Assembly: GCA_977006965.1 (NCBI GenBank)
Contig: OZ345372.1
Span: forward strand, 248,001 to 312,000
DNA from: Phymatolithon calcareum
Lineage: Eukaryota > Rhodophyta > Florideophyceae > Hapalidiales
DNA length: 64,000 nucleotides
Reading direction: 5' to 3'
The position numbers were made by a program, and so were the translations under genes. This document shows positions 42,591 through 54,398 of this stretch, one piece after another. How positions within the stretch are numbered: position 1 is the first letter of the stretch; each line of letters begins with the position of its first letter. Below the pieces are notes generated by a model. That model saw only the letters and a list, made by a program, of their open reading frames with translations. It was not told the origin of the DNA and made no database searches.

Positions 42591-44095
42591 TATTTATAAG
42601 TCCAAGTTCACATTTTCCTACGTCATCAGTTTAGTGAAAGCAGCTCGTGTTTTCTCGTGTCTACAAAAACAAGGGAATTTAGGAATTGAGAAATGTAGCC
42701 AGAGGAGATCATGTTATTCCGCGATTCTCCATCGCTTGTGTCAACAGTTCGCTACAACAAGTCGTGATATTAGTGTCTCTGGGAAATTCGATCATACGTC
42801 GCTTTACAGTATTACATGAGCTCATTTTCACGCGAAGTATATTCCGAAACAACGAGAAAAAGAACAAAATTTAAAAGTTTTCATAACAAAAAAAGAAATT
42901 TCTGTCAAGATCAATTCTACTCAGTTGTTGTATAATCTGGCTCTAAGGTTATATCAGAGAATTCTAAAGGATACATCTCAACAATTTCCTGCAAGTAATC
43001 AAATAATAATTGCTCCTTTCACCATAATCCGTCGACATCGAGTGCTAAGCCACATCGTATCATAGCTTTTCGAACTAATGAAAGCCCGTTTTCATCAACC
43101 ATGCCATTCAACTTCTCCACTCATTTTACGGCCGGCTTCATATAGTACTGGTAGAAACAACTTGCGTGTGTCGTGGTGATATTGAAGAAGCTGAGTTGCT
43201 GAATGGGGTGCAGATGATTGTATTGCCACTCTTTTCCTGGATGCAATAATAGTCCATTATTTTCGGACAATATGTCTGTACTGAATAGAATGGGGCCTTC
43301 CTGAAACACAAAATAATACGCGATGTATTTGTGGAGAGCGTGACTGATTTTTGTGCTTTTAACTCCTGTGTGATCTGAAACAGAAAATTTTGCGCGCGTC
43401 ATTGGTATTAATAACTGTAATTCCGACCGCGGAAGTGGGTTGAAAGTTTCCACTTCTAGCATCTTAGATGGAATCAGTACATGCTTGCAATATGGTCGAG
43501 CCGTGCACGCAGAACAGAAAATGCCCATCCGGATCCAACGCTAGCCGATCACTCCGCTCCACATCTCTCATTTCACGCTCAAATATGCACGTAAGAACAT
43601 GAGTGTGGCGTTTGCTGTGCTTTTCGGGTCGTTTATTTGTTCAATTTGAAGGCGAGTCTTGTTGGGATGAACTAAATTCTTACCATGATTATGCTGCAAC
43701 TTAACGTAGAAGCTAACAGTCTGTTTGGGGGTGAGTAAGATCTCAAAATTCCTCTTTGTCGATGTTTGGTTACTGGGAGATGAACAAACTAATACACGAC
43801 AAAAATTCAGAGACGCCACCAAAGACTCAGAGTTTGGATCTTCTCCCTAACAACAGCTACTGTACTGGCGTGATTAATCGTCACAGTCGAGAGCATACCC
43901 AGTAGTATCTGTGGTGGGAGTGTGTGCAGCGGCTGATCGTCGATTTAAATGTTCGCTTTTCAAGTGCAACCACGACTTGAGCATCTGTTTATTCATTCCA
44001 CAATTAGACTATCACATGAAATTCGTAAAATAGGATTGAAGACAAGAGCTTCAACGCTCAATTTTTCTTATTGATGGAAACAATCATCATTTGCA
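42591..44095. other. Unassigned sequence
   Basis: Two minus-strand frames (43121-43528 and 43568-43822) have a protein-like composition but no recognised motif. The rest is AT-rich without features. Confidence 0.25.
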
Positions 44096-44443
44096 TTAAT
44101 TGGTCATGCCTTTATCCTCCCGCTCACGCCTCGCTCTCTCCTCCGCTCTCTGTTCTGCACGTTCTTTCAGCTCTTCCTCTCACTGCTGTGAACGCACTTT
44201 CTGCTCTTCCTCTCGCTGTTTGGCACGATCCTTGCGCTCCCGTTCACGCCGGTTTTGATCTTGAACTATCTGTAACTTGAGAAGACTCTCCACCATCGCT
44301 AGTTTCTCTTCGCATTCCGGATTACCGTCGATGCACCAAGGGACGCGGGAGGGCCTGCTGTATCTCTCGCGACGAATTGTTCCGGTTTTCGCGGTCACGC
44401 ACGCATACGCCATAATCTTTACTGTCGTCATCTTCGTCATCAA
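44096..44443 (-). pseudogene. Charged coiled-coil ORF, probably Harbinger-associated (interrupted)
   Basis: The frame begins with MMTKMTTVKIMAYACV. It then reads IRRERYSRPSRVPWCIDGN and a long Glu/Arg/Lys coiled coil (NRRERERKDRAKQREEEQ), hits a TGA at 44180-44182, and continues in the same frame as EEELKERAEQRAEERARRER to a second stop at 44096. Harbinger elements often carry a second, DNA-binding ORF with a Myb-like domain and coiled coil; only the coiled-coil end is visible here. The link to the transposase at 45.3 kb is by proximity. Confidence 0.4.
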
Positions 44444-45304
44444 TGCTTTGCGTGAACTCTCAGATCCTGTGCCGCGCTCGTGCCGAACGATAGGAGAGAA
44501 AGGGGGCGCTTATGAGGCAATAGCATGCAGTATCCATGGGTGGAAGCACAGGATAAATCCTAGCGGCTTTGACTACTGCCCATGTCGGGGAGCGGGTTGA
44601 TCGAAAGCGAATTGGAGATTGAATGGGATAGAGATACATGAGCGTGGAAGGAACAAGTTTCAGAGAGCGGAGTGTCAGCTGTCCCCAATTCACTGTAAAT
44701 CTCGTTTTTGGACGGTACAAAATTTTTGTCACTAGGGGGTGGCTCTAGTGAGAAAAACTGCGTTTGCGACAAAAAAAACGTGACAAGTGCCCAAAACGTG
44801 ACAGATTTAGTACGCACAAATCCCGTTCTTGTGTTTTCAGGAAGGCCCCAATCAAAACATTGCGTACATTCAGGAATTAACAGCTAGACAGATCTGTCCA
44901 TCTGTCTACGTGTCGATATCATTCGGAAATGACACGTTTACACTTTATGATAGCTTTTGCGATAGACTTTCCGTTACACAATATAATCCTCTAATGCCGA
45001 CGCAACGGTCACCATCATTGCTCAATTTGTCCGTTGCACATATCGCCGCAATGGCCACCGGCATTACTCGAGTTGTCCGTTGCGCGTATCCTACGCCCAG
45101 AACAAACTGTACTTAAGGCTTTCCGAGGACTGCCATCGTCCCATAGCAGAGCATAGAGGAGTGCCCCTCCTGCGCCGCGTCGCGCCAGCTGCCTAACCTC
45201 TGTCTCGCACTGCGCGACTCATTGCTGCCGCATCAGGACCTGCGCCTCTCTGCGCCCTGCCGCCCCCTATCTGGTGCGCACCGTGGGGTCGCGGTCCATT
45301 CCGA
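44444..45304. other. Unassigned sequence between transposon pieces
   Basis: No gene. Short diverged direct repeats around TTGTCCGTTGC (about 45027 and 45070) are visible. Confidence 0.25.
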
Positions 45305-45841
45305 TTATCGCCTTGTCCCCGTCCCATCTCCCTCGTTCGCAATTCTGGCGCGAACTATCTTACCACTTGCGTCTCGTATGTCCTTCATGAAGGCACTGTC
45401 CGCAAGAATAGCGAAGCCGTCCGGTATCCGCTCAGATAGCTTAGATCTGTAGAGATTCGAGGCAGCGGAGATTTTGCTGTCATGCCAAGACCCTGGAAAA
45501 TTAATGCCTTCAGGGATGATCTCTCCCTTAAAATTCCAAACGAACACATTAGTGACCTCAACTGCCTGGGTAAATTCCTCCCAGAATGCGTTCTGCAGCT
45601 CGGGGTCAATGTACTGGGCACATGGCATGCGTCCACCGCCAGTGTAGTAGTATGGATGGGTGGCCCTGAGGCCTTTCTTTTCCCCCACCATTACAGCCCA
45701 CATGGGCTTACACGCTGTGCCCTCGACTCCGTCGTCCCCTCCGTTTAGGTTTATTTCTAGTATGATAAGACCGATTTGGTAATATATGGCGGGCTTTCGG
45801 CCGCCGGCCCTCAGTAAAAGGGGCAACCCGTGTTTGGTCAA
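45305..45841 (-). pseudogene. PIF/Harbinger-like transposase fragment (DDE_4 domain)
   Basis: The 178-codon frame contains GRMPCAQYIDPELQNAFWEE, VEVTNVFVWNFKGEIIPEG, NFPGSWHDSKISAASNLYRS and GFAILADSAFMKD, the typical order of the HARBI1/DDE_4 nuclease domain. In these proteins the Asp of HDS and the Asp/Glu around ADSAF are metal ligands. The N-terminal helix-turn-helix part and the C-terminal end are missing or out of frame, so this is a relic. No inverted termini were identified. Confidence 0.75.
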
Positions 45842-46523
45842 GATCGACCGTCTTCAGTTCCAACCTTCGCGGACCTTTCGCCTCAGGGAAGGCCCCGCGT
45901 ACGACCTCGACTCTACGCCGTCGGTCGAGCCTCGGTCCTAGGACCCTCGCCCCTGTGTCTGCGCACGGACGTTGGTGTCCTCTTGCGATTGGACCCCAAG
46001 TCCGTGTGTGTGTTTTGTTGTTTGCTCTGCCACTATCCTCCATCGGGAGAGACCAATCGCTGGAGCCTTGCACGGCCTCTACGGCCAACCGTTCCCGGAC
46101 TACTTAGAGGCGTCGATCCGCCGATCTACGCTACCACAGCCAGTGAGGAAAAATTTGGAGAGGAATAGCATTGCGTGCATATGCGGGAGTCGGAATTCGA
46201 TTCGTGTCAAAAACCGTAAAGTATGCTGCTGTGCATGACGTCACGGTAGCGCAGTAAACAGCAGCTGCGGTAGCCGCTTCGCGAGAGCGGGAGTCCACGA
46301 CGGTGAAGGCCGACAACGCCGGCACCGATAGATGTGGGACAACGGATAGAGATATTGGGGATGCTACCTACTAGCATCTCATTGGCTGCATATCTGTCTG
46401 TTGATCTGTTTGGGAGTCAGTTGCTTCCCGACAAATCTGTGGGAGTGTTCGAATTTAGGTCTCCCGTTCTCTACTGTGATTGGCTGCAAAAGTGTAGGTT
46501 TGTCGAAGTGTCAATTCCTGAAT
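45842..46523. other. Unassigned sequence
   Basis: GC-rich in the first half with overlapping frames on both strands; no recognised motif. Confidence 0.25.
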
Positions 46524-46760
46524 GAGGAAATTCGCTAAATGCCCACCAAAAGTGGTAAAAGTACGCTAAATATCCACCCCTAGCTAAAGCTTACTACTCA
46601 CCTATAGTAAAATATACTATCATACTCACCCTAGCCGAACCTACTACTCATCCGTTTCTCAGAGCACTCTATGCGCCAGTGAAATTTATTGCGTACGCTA
46701 CTCTCTCTGGTTTAGCTCTTCGTCGCAACTATTGATAGCATCTCCGTCATCGAAGGCGGT
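46524..46760 (-). mobile_element. Second MULE terminus, truncated
   Basis: Nearly identical to 40263-40499, the left end of the complete MULE, including the terminus GAGGAAATTCGCTAAATGCC and the last codons of its transposase gene. Identity stops abruptly at GAAGGCGGT (46760), immediately before the receptor pseudogene. There is no partner terminus within the next several kb, so this is either a deletion derivative or one end of a larger element that picked up neighbouring DNA. Confidence 0.85.
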
Positions 46761-49700
46761 AATCCGCCAAACATTCAGCGCCAAGACATTAAGCAAAGCG
46801 ATGAATGATCTCCAAGCGCCTCTTCAAGAAGCTTCTTCCCAGCTCTTGACCCTAAGTTCAATGCTCGTTACCGGACTGAAAAGTCAAGAACAGCAAAATG
46901 CTCTTCTCCCGAAACTCGAAAGCTTGCAAATCACCGGCAACGAGGGAGTGTATCGCGCGGCAGCAAGCACACCGGCACTTCCCGATGGTACACACCTCAA
47001 CTTTAACGCAATGGATGCAGAGGGGTACCTGTGTACGCCGGAGGCCATGTTGAAGTCATCCATTCTTTCTGCAGATTGCACATCCCCGGTCACCGCGGCG
47101 GCAGGAACTATTACGCGTGCACACGGCGTTGTTGGCATGGCAGGTGTCGGCAAGACTATTGCTCTGTATGGGCTCGCATTCGACAAGGATATCTGCAACC
47201 GTTTTCCCGACGGTGTGCAGTACATTTCACTTGGTCAAGGGGCCACGTCGCCGATAGCAATAGGCGAAGTTGCGAAAATAATGCGGTTGACAGGGGGCAT
47301 CGGCATCTGTCTGTGCCGTGGAACGCTCTCGTTCGCTCCGAGAAGCTGTTGATTATGCGGTCGCATGGTTCGGAGGAAAAATCTGCCTATTTCTTGTTGA
47401 AGATCTGTGGTCTACAACAAAAAGCGAGACCAGATTCTTGCAAGATCTTCGTCAGATCTTAAGATCTTGCCCTCAGAGTCGCATGGCCATATCCACCCGA
47501 AGTAGAGCTATTGCAAACGCTGCTGGACGCAAGGTTGCCTTTTCCGCTAGGGAACCACTCGGAGCTGTGTCCGTCAGCATATTCATGATGCATGCGGCAC
47601 GGGATGCGACGAAAATTGCGCCTCAAGAGCCGACGGGTGACATCAGAAGGAGTATCGCGACGAGCCTTACGATTTGTGCAGGACTGCCTATAGCATTGGC
47701 AGTGTGTGGAAACACAGTGGCGTTATTGGCAGAAGAACAAGGAAGTTTTCAAGGTGCATGCGACGCATACGCCGTGCAGCTGGAGAGGCAGAGAACTGAA
47801 CTTGGCGAAAAGCAGGTCCCCAGAGGATCGAGCTTGAACTCCGGAATTATCCTCAGTCTGACAATCGTAGAAGCTGAATTCGTGCACCTGAAGTCGAGAA
47901 ATGGTGTAGACCTTGACTCCGCAATCGCTGATATATACACTAGCTTTTGCGTCCTGCGACACCAGCCCCAGGTCCCAGTTTCCGTTCTGACTTGCATTTG
48001 GCATGTGGACAAAGATTTTGCATTGGAAATAGTACGCCTCCTCAACAAGATGAGTCTATGCAAGCTCGTTTTTCAGGGACTTGCAGAAAGTGTTGCAGAA
48101 GAAGGCAGTCTCATGCTTCATGATTTGCAGCTAGATTTTTGTAAGCGACAGGCCGGCGCTAAGAAGACAAGCTCTTTATGGCATGCCCGAATTCTCTGCG
48201 GATATACGGAACATCTACCGAGCACGTTTAAGGGTTCATTGTCGGACGAGACAGGTGATTCCTTTGAGCATGCACTGCTGGCGCACACACCGAGGCCGTG
48301 GTGGTCCGTCTCCGACGACGGGTATATTCATGTGAATCTTGCGAGACACTTGGTGTTTGCAAATTTGGGTACCGAACTTGCCGATATTCTTTTGGATGCG
48401 CGATGGACGCATGTTCGATTTGATATTGGTGGTATCTTGTCTCTCAAATCGGACGTTGATTGTTTGTTGACCATTGGCAAAGACGATTTTCTACTTAGAA
48501 TCAATCGGGAATTTGAGTTGTTACGGAAAGCGATACAAGTGTCCTGGGGAAGAGTATCGGAAGGAAAACGTTCGTTTCTTTTGCAAGTGTGCGGGCGCCT
48601 TGTTATTTTAAGGACGGGTAGCGCAATCGTGAGTTCATACTTGAAGAGCGTCGAAGCGCACACACCAGTGCCCTACTTGGTGCTTATTACCCCGTTCTTC
48701 CCTAACCTGCGCAGCGCCCAAGTAATGGAGATTCCAGTGGGAGAATGTTGCGAAGCAGTTGATTGCTCTTCTTGTGGTCGCTTCATCGCAGCAGGAGCCG
48801 ACAATGATGTTGTTGCAGATGCATCGACCGGCGATAGATTGAAGCGTTTGAGAGGACACTCGGCAGATGTAAGCTGCGTGACATTAGCCGCTGGATCAAA
48901 AAGACTTGTCTCAGGGTCGGAAGACAATTCGGTTGCAGTCTGGGAATGGGAGACGTCCGAGTCACCAGCTTATGCTATCAAAGGGCACAATGAGGGGATA
49001 ACCAGTATTGCTGTATGTAGAGACGGTTCGAAGATATTCTCGTGCTCTGGTGATCGCTTGTTGAGGAGTTGAGACTCGAACACAGGCACGCAAAGCGAAA
49101 AATTCCTTCAGAAAAGCGATGTTTCTTGTGTTGCTGTCTCTAACAGCGACCAATACGTTGCCATCGGATTGGGCGATGGAACGCTGAAAGTTCTGGACAA
49201 TAGTACTGTTCGTACAGTCTTTGAATATTCCAGCGCGCACACACGCATGATATCTTCAGTTGCTTTCAATGCGAGCGACCAGCTATTGGCGACTGAGTCA
49301 TTAGACGGAACAACTTGCGTATGGGACACTACAACGTGGACGTGTGTCGGTGGGCCGTTTAAAGGACACACAAATTGGGTGTCATGTGTCACGTTCAGTC
49401 CGCTCGGACAACAAATTGCGTCTGGATCGTGGTATCAAACTGCTCGCTTGTGGGACGTCGCCTCTGGAAGAAACATCTGGACATCCTCAGATATACAGAG
49501 CAAGGTAATGAGTGTTGCGTTTACTCCTGACGGGGAAAGAATAATTTCCGGATCTCTCGATGGTAATATTTGCTTTTGGGACACGCGTGTTGAAGCGGAA
49601 GCTAATGAACGGGAAGATGGACATTCGGCTCCTGTATCGGCAGTTGCGATAAGCCATGACGGGCTTCGAGTTGCGTCTGGGTCGGATGATGGAACAGTAC

Positions 49701-50425
49701 GATTGTGGGATTCGCGTACCGGCAGTCAGATTGGGCGTCCAATGGAAGGGCACACGCATTTTGTGAATTGCGTTTCGTTCAGTCGTGACGGGCGACAGGT
49801 GGTCTCCGGTTCATGGGACAAAACGGTTCGTCTCTGGAACGCAGACACGTCAAATTAAATTGGAGCTCCTTTGGAAGGACACTCAAGCTTCGTGAAGTGT
49901 TTGTCGTTCAGCTCGGACGGTCAGCGAATTCTCTCGGGATCCGATGACAAAACGGTTCGAATATGGGACGCGAAATCGGGGGTTCTGATCGGAAGTGCGT
50001 TGCTGGGGCACACAACACCAGTTTGGGCGGTCTCTGAGAACGATGACGGATCCCACGTCGTGTCCCAAGAGGGCGATGGCACAGTCATTATTTGGAATCG
50101 CGTGAACCGAAAAATCGTTTTTCAATCGAAACAACAACTGAGCGAAACGCCGCTGAAACATGACAGCAGCACAAGACACGAAATGACACACGAGGAGGCG
50201 GAAAATCTCATTCGCAGCTGTGGGCAAGAGACACCGCACCTTTGGCCAACGTCTTTTCCACCATATACGGCAGCACTGTACTGTCGAGATGACTCTGTTT
50301 ATTCGAATGTACCAATTGAAGACACTTTTCTCCTGACTTTGCCTTCTGGAGGATACTCATGGAGGTACAATAAGACGAAAAGGTTGTTTGTCGCAGGACT
50401 GTTCAGTGGCGCAGTAGCTACATGA
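46732..50425 (+). pseudogene. NB-ARC-WD40 receptor (NLR/STAND) pseudogene
   Basis: Homologous in plan to the intact gene at 58345-62334. The first frame (46732-47352) has a short helical N-terminus and the P-loop GMAGVGKT at residues 135-142. After a frameshift at about 47305-47318 the same protein continues in the frame 47318-50425. It contains Walker B-like ICLFLVEDLW, RMAISTRSRA, CAGLPIALAVCG (GLPL motif) and LMLHDLQLDF (MHD-equivalent), followed by about ten diverged WD40 repeats such as VSAVAISHDGLRVASGSDDG. Two in-frame stops interrupt it. TGA at 49070-49072 stands where the repeat needs Trp (RS-W-DSNTG), and TAA at 49856-49858 precedes IGAPLEGH. One frameshift and two nonsense codons make it a pseudogene. 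Its first codons lie in a MULE end, so the original N-terminus is lost. Confidence 0.88.
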
Positions 50426-51349
50426 AATTTGAAAGTACGAGACCCATAAATAAATGCAGAGCAACCCCTGTCTTCCGGAGACTGTGAACGCAAGAGTTCT
50501 GTTTGTTTCTCCATTAACTCTGCAAAGCTCAAACGGTCTCCCGTTGGAGCACAGCACTTAGAGGGTATAGGAGAATTCGTGTTTCAGTGCAGTGATTCCC
50601 GCTACCTCGAGCCCTGAGTAGTTTCGTTTTGTAGACACGCAATGTTGCAGGGGTGTAATGAACGACATTATCACCATCGACCTAGGAGCTCTATAACGGC
50701 TCCTTGTGATCTATCCGCCGACGGTGACAACACAGTATCGTGAGCGACTCTTCCACGAGGAACCGACGGATTTATCGCAGACGCCGACTAACACTCAACG
50801 TCATATTAGTCTAGCGTCGGTTAGTGACCCCCATTTTTGCAGGGTGTGCAATTGCTCGCCCCTGCCCTATTTAGGCGGCGATCCTGATCGCATCTTAGTC
50901 TGAGGCATCGCATCACAGAGACATCACCCCTTTTCAAGATAAATCCCCAACCCTTATCTTTTCACTCCCAGTGATTACAGTTTGAGTTTTTGCCCTATGT
51001 TGACTCTTCTTTGCCGCGTTCAGTTTCATGTTCTGTTGAAGGTGTTTCGTCCCTTCAAGAAGGAAGGTAACGCAAAACGATGATGATGTGACTCCTTGTC
51101 ATTCTGTTTCCCAAGCCCTGCAGTTCTCTAACCCCATCGGAGGTGATTAATCAGTAGGCGACATACGAGGACGCAGAAAGTACAATGTTCGCCACTCCCA
51201 CAGAGTGGTTTCAATATGTATATGGTTCTTAGCTTAGTGGAGAAACTTATAGCTTCACAGGAAAAGGATGCATGTATCAGTTGAATATTTTGACCGGGAA
51301 CCGCGTGACCCACTCTGCCCAACGCGAAAGGACTAGGGTCTTTTAGAGT
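50426..51349. other. Intergenic, no assigned feature
   Basis: The 3' flank of the receptor pseudogene and unassigned DNA. No open frame with recognisable content. Confidence 0.3.
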
Positions 51350-52033
51350 TGCCACGTCCAAAATTCGCATCACGTGCAGGGTCCTTGGCAGACAAATTTG
51401 CCAAGGCCGCGAAACGAAATGTTGCACCAGAAGCTTTAGGGCACGTTCACGTGGGAAAAGCAGAGTTGGAAAACATCAGAAACTTCAAGTATCTAGGAGC
51501 GCTGCAGCCCGCCGACGGAGACCCGATGGTACCCGTTAATCCCCGAGTTGCAAGAGCCTGATCCGGCTTCCAAGAACTCAAGTGGATTCTTACGGACTAG
51601 GCCAGGATCTCCGATGACGTATCCCGCGCTCCTCTGTCCTATCTACTCTCCTCTACGGTTGCGAATCATGGAAGCTACCTGAAAACGTTCGGAAAAAACT
51701 CAGATCCACAGGCGCCAAGATGTTGTCCAGAATATCGGGAAGACCAATTGCCGACGAGTCTAAGGACCCCACTATCGATATGGTATTGTGCACCAGAAAC
51801 ATGCGATGGAGTTGGCTCGGACACATTCTTAGAATGGACGAAAGTCGCTTGGTTCGACAAGTGCTTCTTCACTGCGTCCTACCAACCTCAGAGCCAATCT
51901 TTGGTGACGTCCCAGACCTTGACGTGCAAGCAGCAGTCAAACTCGTAACAAACAGATTAGAATGGATAGAGCTTACGCCCTCAAAGTGTTGCTTGCCCCA
52001 CAAGGGGAATACGCAAAATGAATGAATGAAAGT
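51350..52033 (+). mobile_element. RTE-like non-LTR retrotransposon fragment, copy 2
   Basis: Begins with KAELENIRNFKYLGALQPAD, the segment that follows the reverse-transcriptase core. It then jumps (with a frame break at about 51560) to LLYGCESWKL, RKKLRSTGAKMLSRISG, RWSWLGHILRMDESRLVRQV and the complete C-terminus LTPSKCCLPHKGNTQNE with stop. The 3' end is a short AATG tandem (AATGAATGAATGAAAG), typical of RTE-type tails. Very similar to 10726-11196 over the shared portion. Confidence 0.83.
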
Positions 52034-52478
52034 GGTCACTTTTTATTGCAATCCTTGTTGCAAAGAAGTTTCTGTCACTGTTATTGGTATTACTATGCAC
52101 TGTCCTCACCAATCAGCAAAAATACTATTGAGGCAAGCCCTGTCCTTCAGTGACATGAACGCATGAAACGAAGATAAATCTATCTGGTTAAGTGAAAAGG
52201 ATTGAGTCGATTTCGCAGTGCGAGTTTCGAGTGGGCTTGCCGTAGATATAAGGTCCAATCGGGCTTGCAATGGGGTGCATTCGAGATGATCGCGCAGATC
52301 ACGTGTGCGGAAGTCGGTCTGCTATCTTTTTACTGAATATCATATTTAGTAAAAAGTTACCTCACCGATGTTTCGGCGCGTATAGCAAAGTCAGTACGGT
52401 AGGTTAAACGCTGACTCTAAATCTACATATGAACTGCTGTCCGTATGATTGATGTAACTGGGGATCTGTGCACCCAGA
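52034..52478. other. No assigned feature
   Basis: Short intergenic sequence between the RTE tail and the hairpin; nothing recognised. Confidence 0.3.
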
Positions 52479-52525
52479 ACGAAACGAAACCGCACAATTA
52501 TCATGATTGTGCGGTTTTGTTTCGT
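52479..52525. repeat. Near-perfect 20-bp inverted repeat
   Basis: ACGAAACGAAACCGCACAAT pairs with ATTGTGCGGTTTTGTTTCGT across the 7-base loop TATCATG with one mismatch. Lies in otherwise featureless DNA; could be the footprint of a foldback element. Confidence 0.65.
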
Positions 52526-52661
52526 GTAGAAATACCATTTCACATCCGTGTACAGTCGCGAGAGAATCAGTGCCTTCAGCTACCCTTACACTGGCTGCTG
52601 TGCTGTCGGCATGTTGGCCCTAGAGAAAGAAGGAAGAATTATTACTCAGCAGGCTTGACAT

Positions 52662-52944
52662 GTTTGTTTGTTGCATGATATTCGAGCTACACTAAGGTAC
52701 CTCACACCTCGGAGGCCTCTAACATGTTCATGAGCTGGATCCATTCTCGGTACTGGCGTAACTGCTTCCCGCGAGTACTGCGGCACACCACTACGCGGCG
52801 AAATCCGTGTGCCCTTCGTGGAACGTAATTGAATTCTTGCTTGTGACAGGACTCGAACCGGCGATCTCACATTCCTTTCTGTATCATACCGAAACATGCG
52901 CACAAGTGCGCGGAGGCAGTTTTACCACTATACCACGGGTGGAT
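52662..52944 (-). mobile_element. tRNA-derived SINE, copy 2, uninterrupted
   Basis: 283 bases. Minus-strand sense: the head begins TCCACCCGTGGTATAGTGGT (A-box) and continues to the B-box GGTTCGAGTCC at 52849-52859. A body of about 180 bases shared with copy 1 follows, ending in TGCAACAAACAAAC. It is flanked by a 12-base duplication CAGGC(T/A)TGACAT (52650-52661 and 52945-52956, one mismatch). The tRNA-like head resembles tRNAs with a GTGGTATAGTGGTA D-arm (Gly, Asp or Glu type). Confidence 0.88.
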
Positions 52945-52956
52945 CAGGCATGACAT

Positions 52957-53659
52957 CTGCCTTGAATTTAGTCTTGAGGCACCCCAAGGCTTTGGAGTTG
53001 ACCTTCAAACTCCTGTGATAGCTGCTATGAAGAAAAGGACGACCCCAGATGGACTTCGTGATTCCAATGCTTTGCAAGCAAATGGAAAGTATGCAAATCT
53101 AAACAACTGTACAGATTTTCTCCTCGTGGACCGGCCTTGAGGAGTAAGGCGGTGCGCAGTAGGCATCCCTTACGTATTCGTTATTGTTCCAAATGAGCTA
53201 TCAAAAACAGAGTGACTAAAAGGTCCACTGCGGTGGTAACCCCACTTTCACAGCAATATCGCACACTTGATACTTGTCGGTCTCGAAAGTGCAAAAGGAA
53301 AGTTGTACCAGCGTGATGCGACACGAAAATGCGATTCCCCGAACCGACACAGGCTCGGCGAACCGAAACTGAGTGCGAAACAAGCTCGAGAGACATAAGA
53401 GACTGTCCTGCTTCTCAACATTTATGAAAAATTCGGGTCGACAAAAGCATATCTCTTTGTAATACTGAATCGAAACGCGCGAACTTGTCTGCAAACATGT
53501 ATCTCGAATCGAATCATTCAGATCTCATCTCCGCTTCGTATCGTCTAGATCTGTAGGCTACTTAAAAATTTCGTCTCCGGAATTTCCCAGTCACAATGCA
53601 CAGTTCGCCCACCATTTCCCGACACCACTTTCGAAGCTCCCGTCAATACTCGAAACAGC
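52957..53659. other. No assigned feature
   Basis: Open frames on the minus strand (53181-53494) have no recognised motif. Confidence 0.25.
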
Positions 53660-54398
53660 ATGGCATACTCTCCGATCAGCTCCCGGCGGCATGGATGCCC
53701 TTCAACCGACTGCCACGATGGTACGGACACTGAACAAGCTGATTCGAAGAGGAAGCACCGAAGTATTGCCGCGAATAAGGAATTACAAGACTTCGCCCGG
53801 ATTCGAGGGATTCCGAGATCTCGTCGCAAAAAAAGAGCAATGACCATAACCTCGTTAACAGACGCCTGCATTCGTACAGATATACCCAAGCGAGGTAACC
53901 TGCTCCATTCCAATACACTTGGGACACTCCGGCACTTGGTTACAGTCTACGTCAATATCCTCGCCGACGAGAATCTGGCTGAAATGGCGCATAAGATCAT
54001 ACAACAGCAATGGTTTATATTCACGCTGTTCCTCCGCTTTGCCAAGCCAAGCGTGCGTGCTGTTGCCCATAAAAGATGGATGCACGAAGACTTGGAGCAA
54101 TGCGAAAACATTTCGAGGAGTACCCGGAATAGAACCCAGTGCCCCAGAATTCTATCGACTCTTTCTCGAACTTTCCACAGCGCAGCGACACAAATGGCCT
54201 GTCGACCGAGATCCTCACTGGCCTGAAAAGGCACGTATCGGAGAACTTGAGACGACGATCTCTTTCCCACTTCAATTTCGACTTGGCCGAGAACTGCACA
54301 ATGTGGCAGCAGCTTTGGGCAATTTTGAACAATATATCGAGAAGGCCAGCAAAGTCGTGTTCGACTGCTGCGCGACCTCCGATGACGGTGGCCCGGAC

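Noticed and set aside
45708-46088. Minus-strand 126-codon frame as N-terminal part of the Harbinger transposase
   Set aside because: Arg/Gly/Pro-rich text with no helix-turn-helix pattern, in a GC-rich stretch open on both strands.
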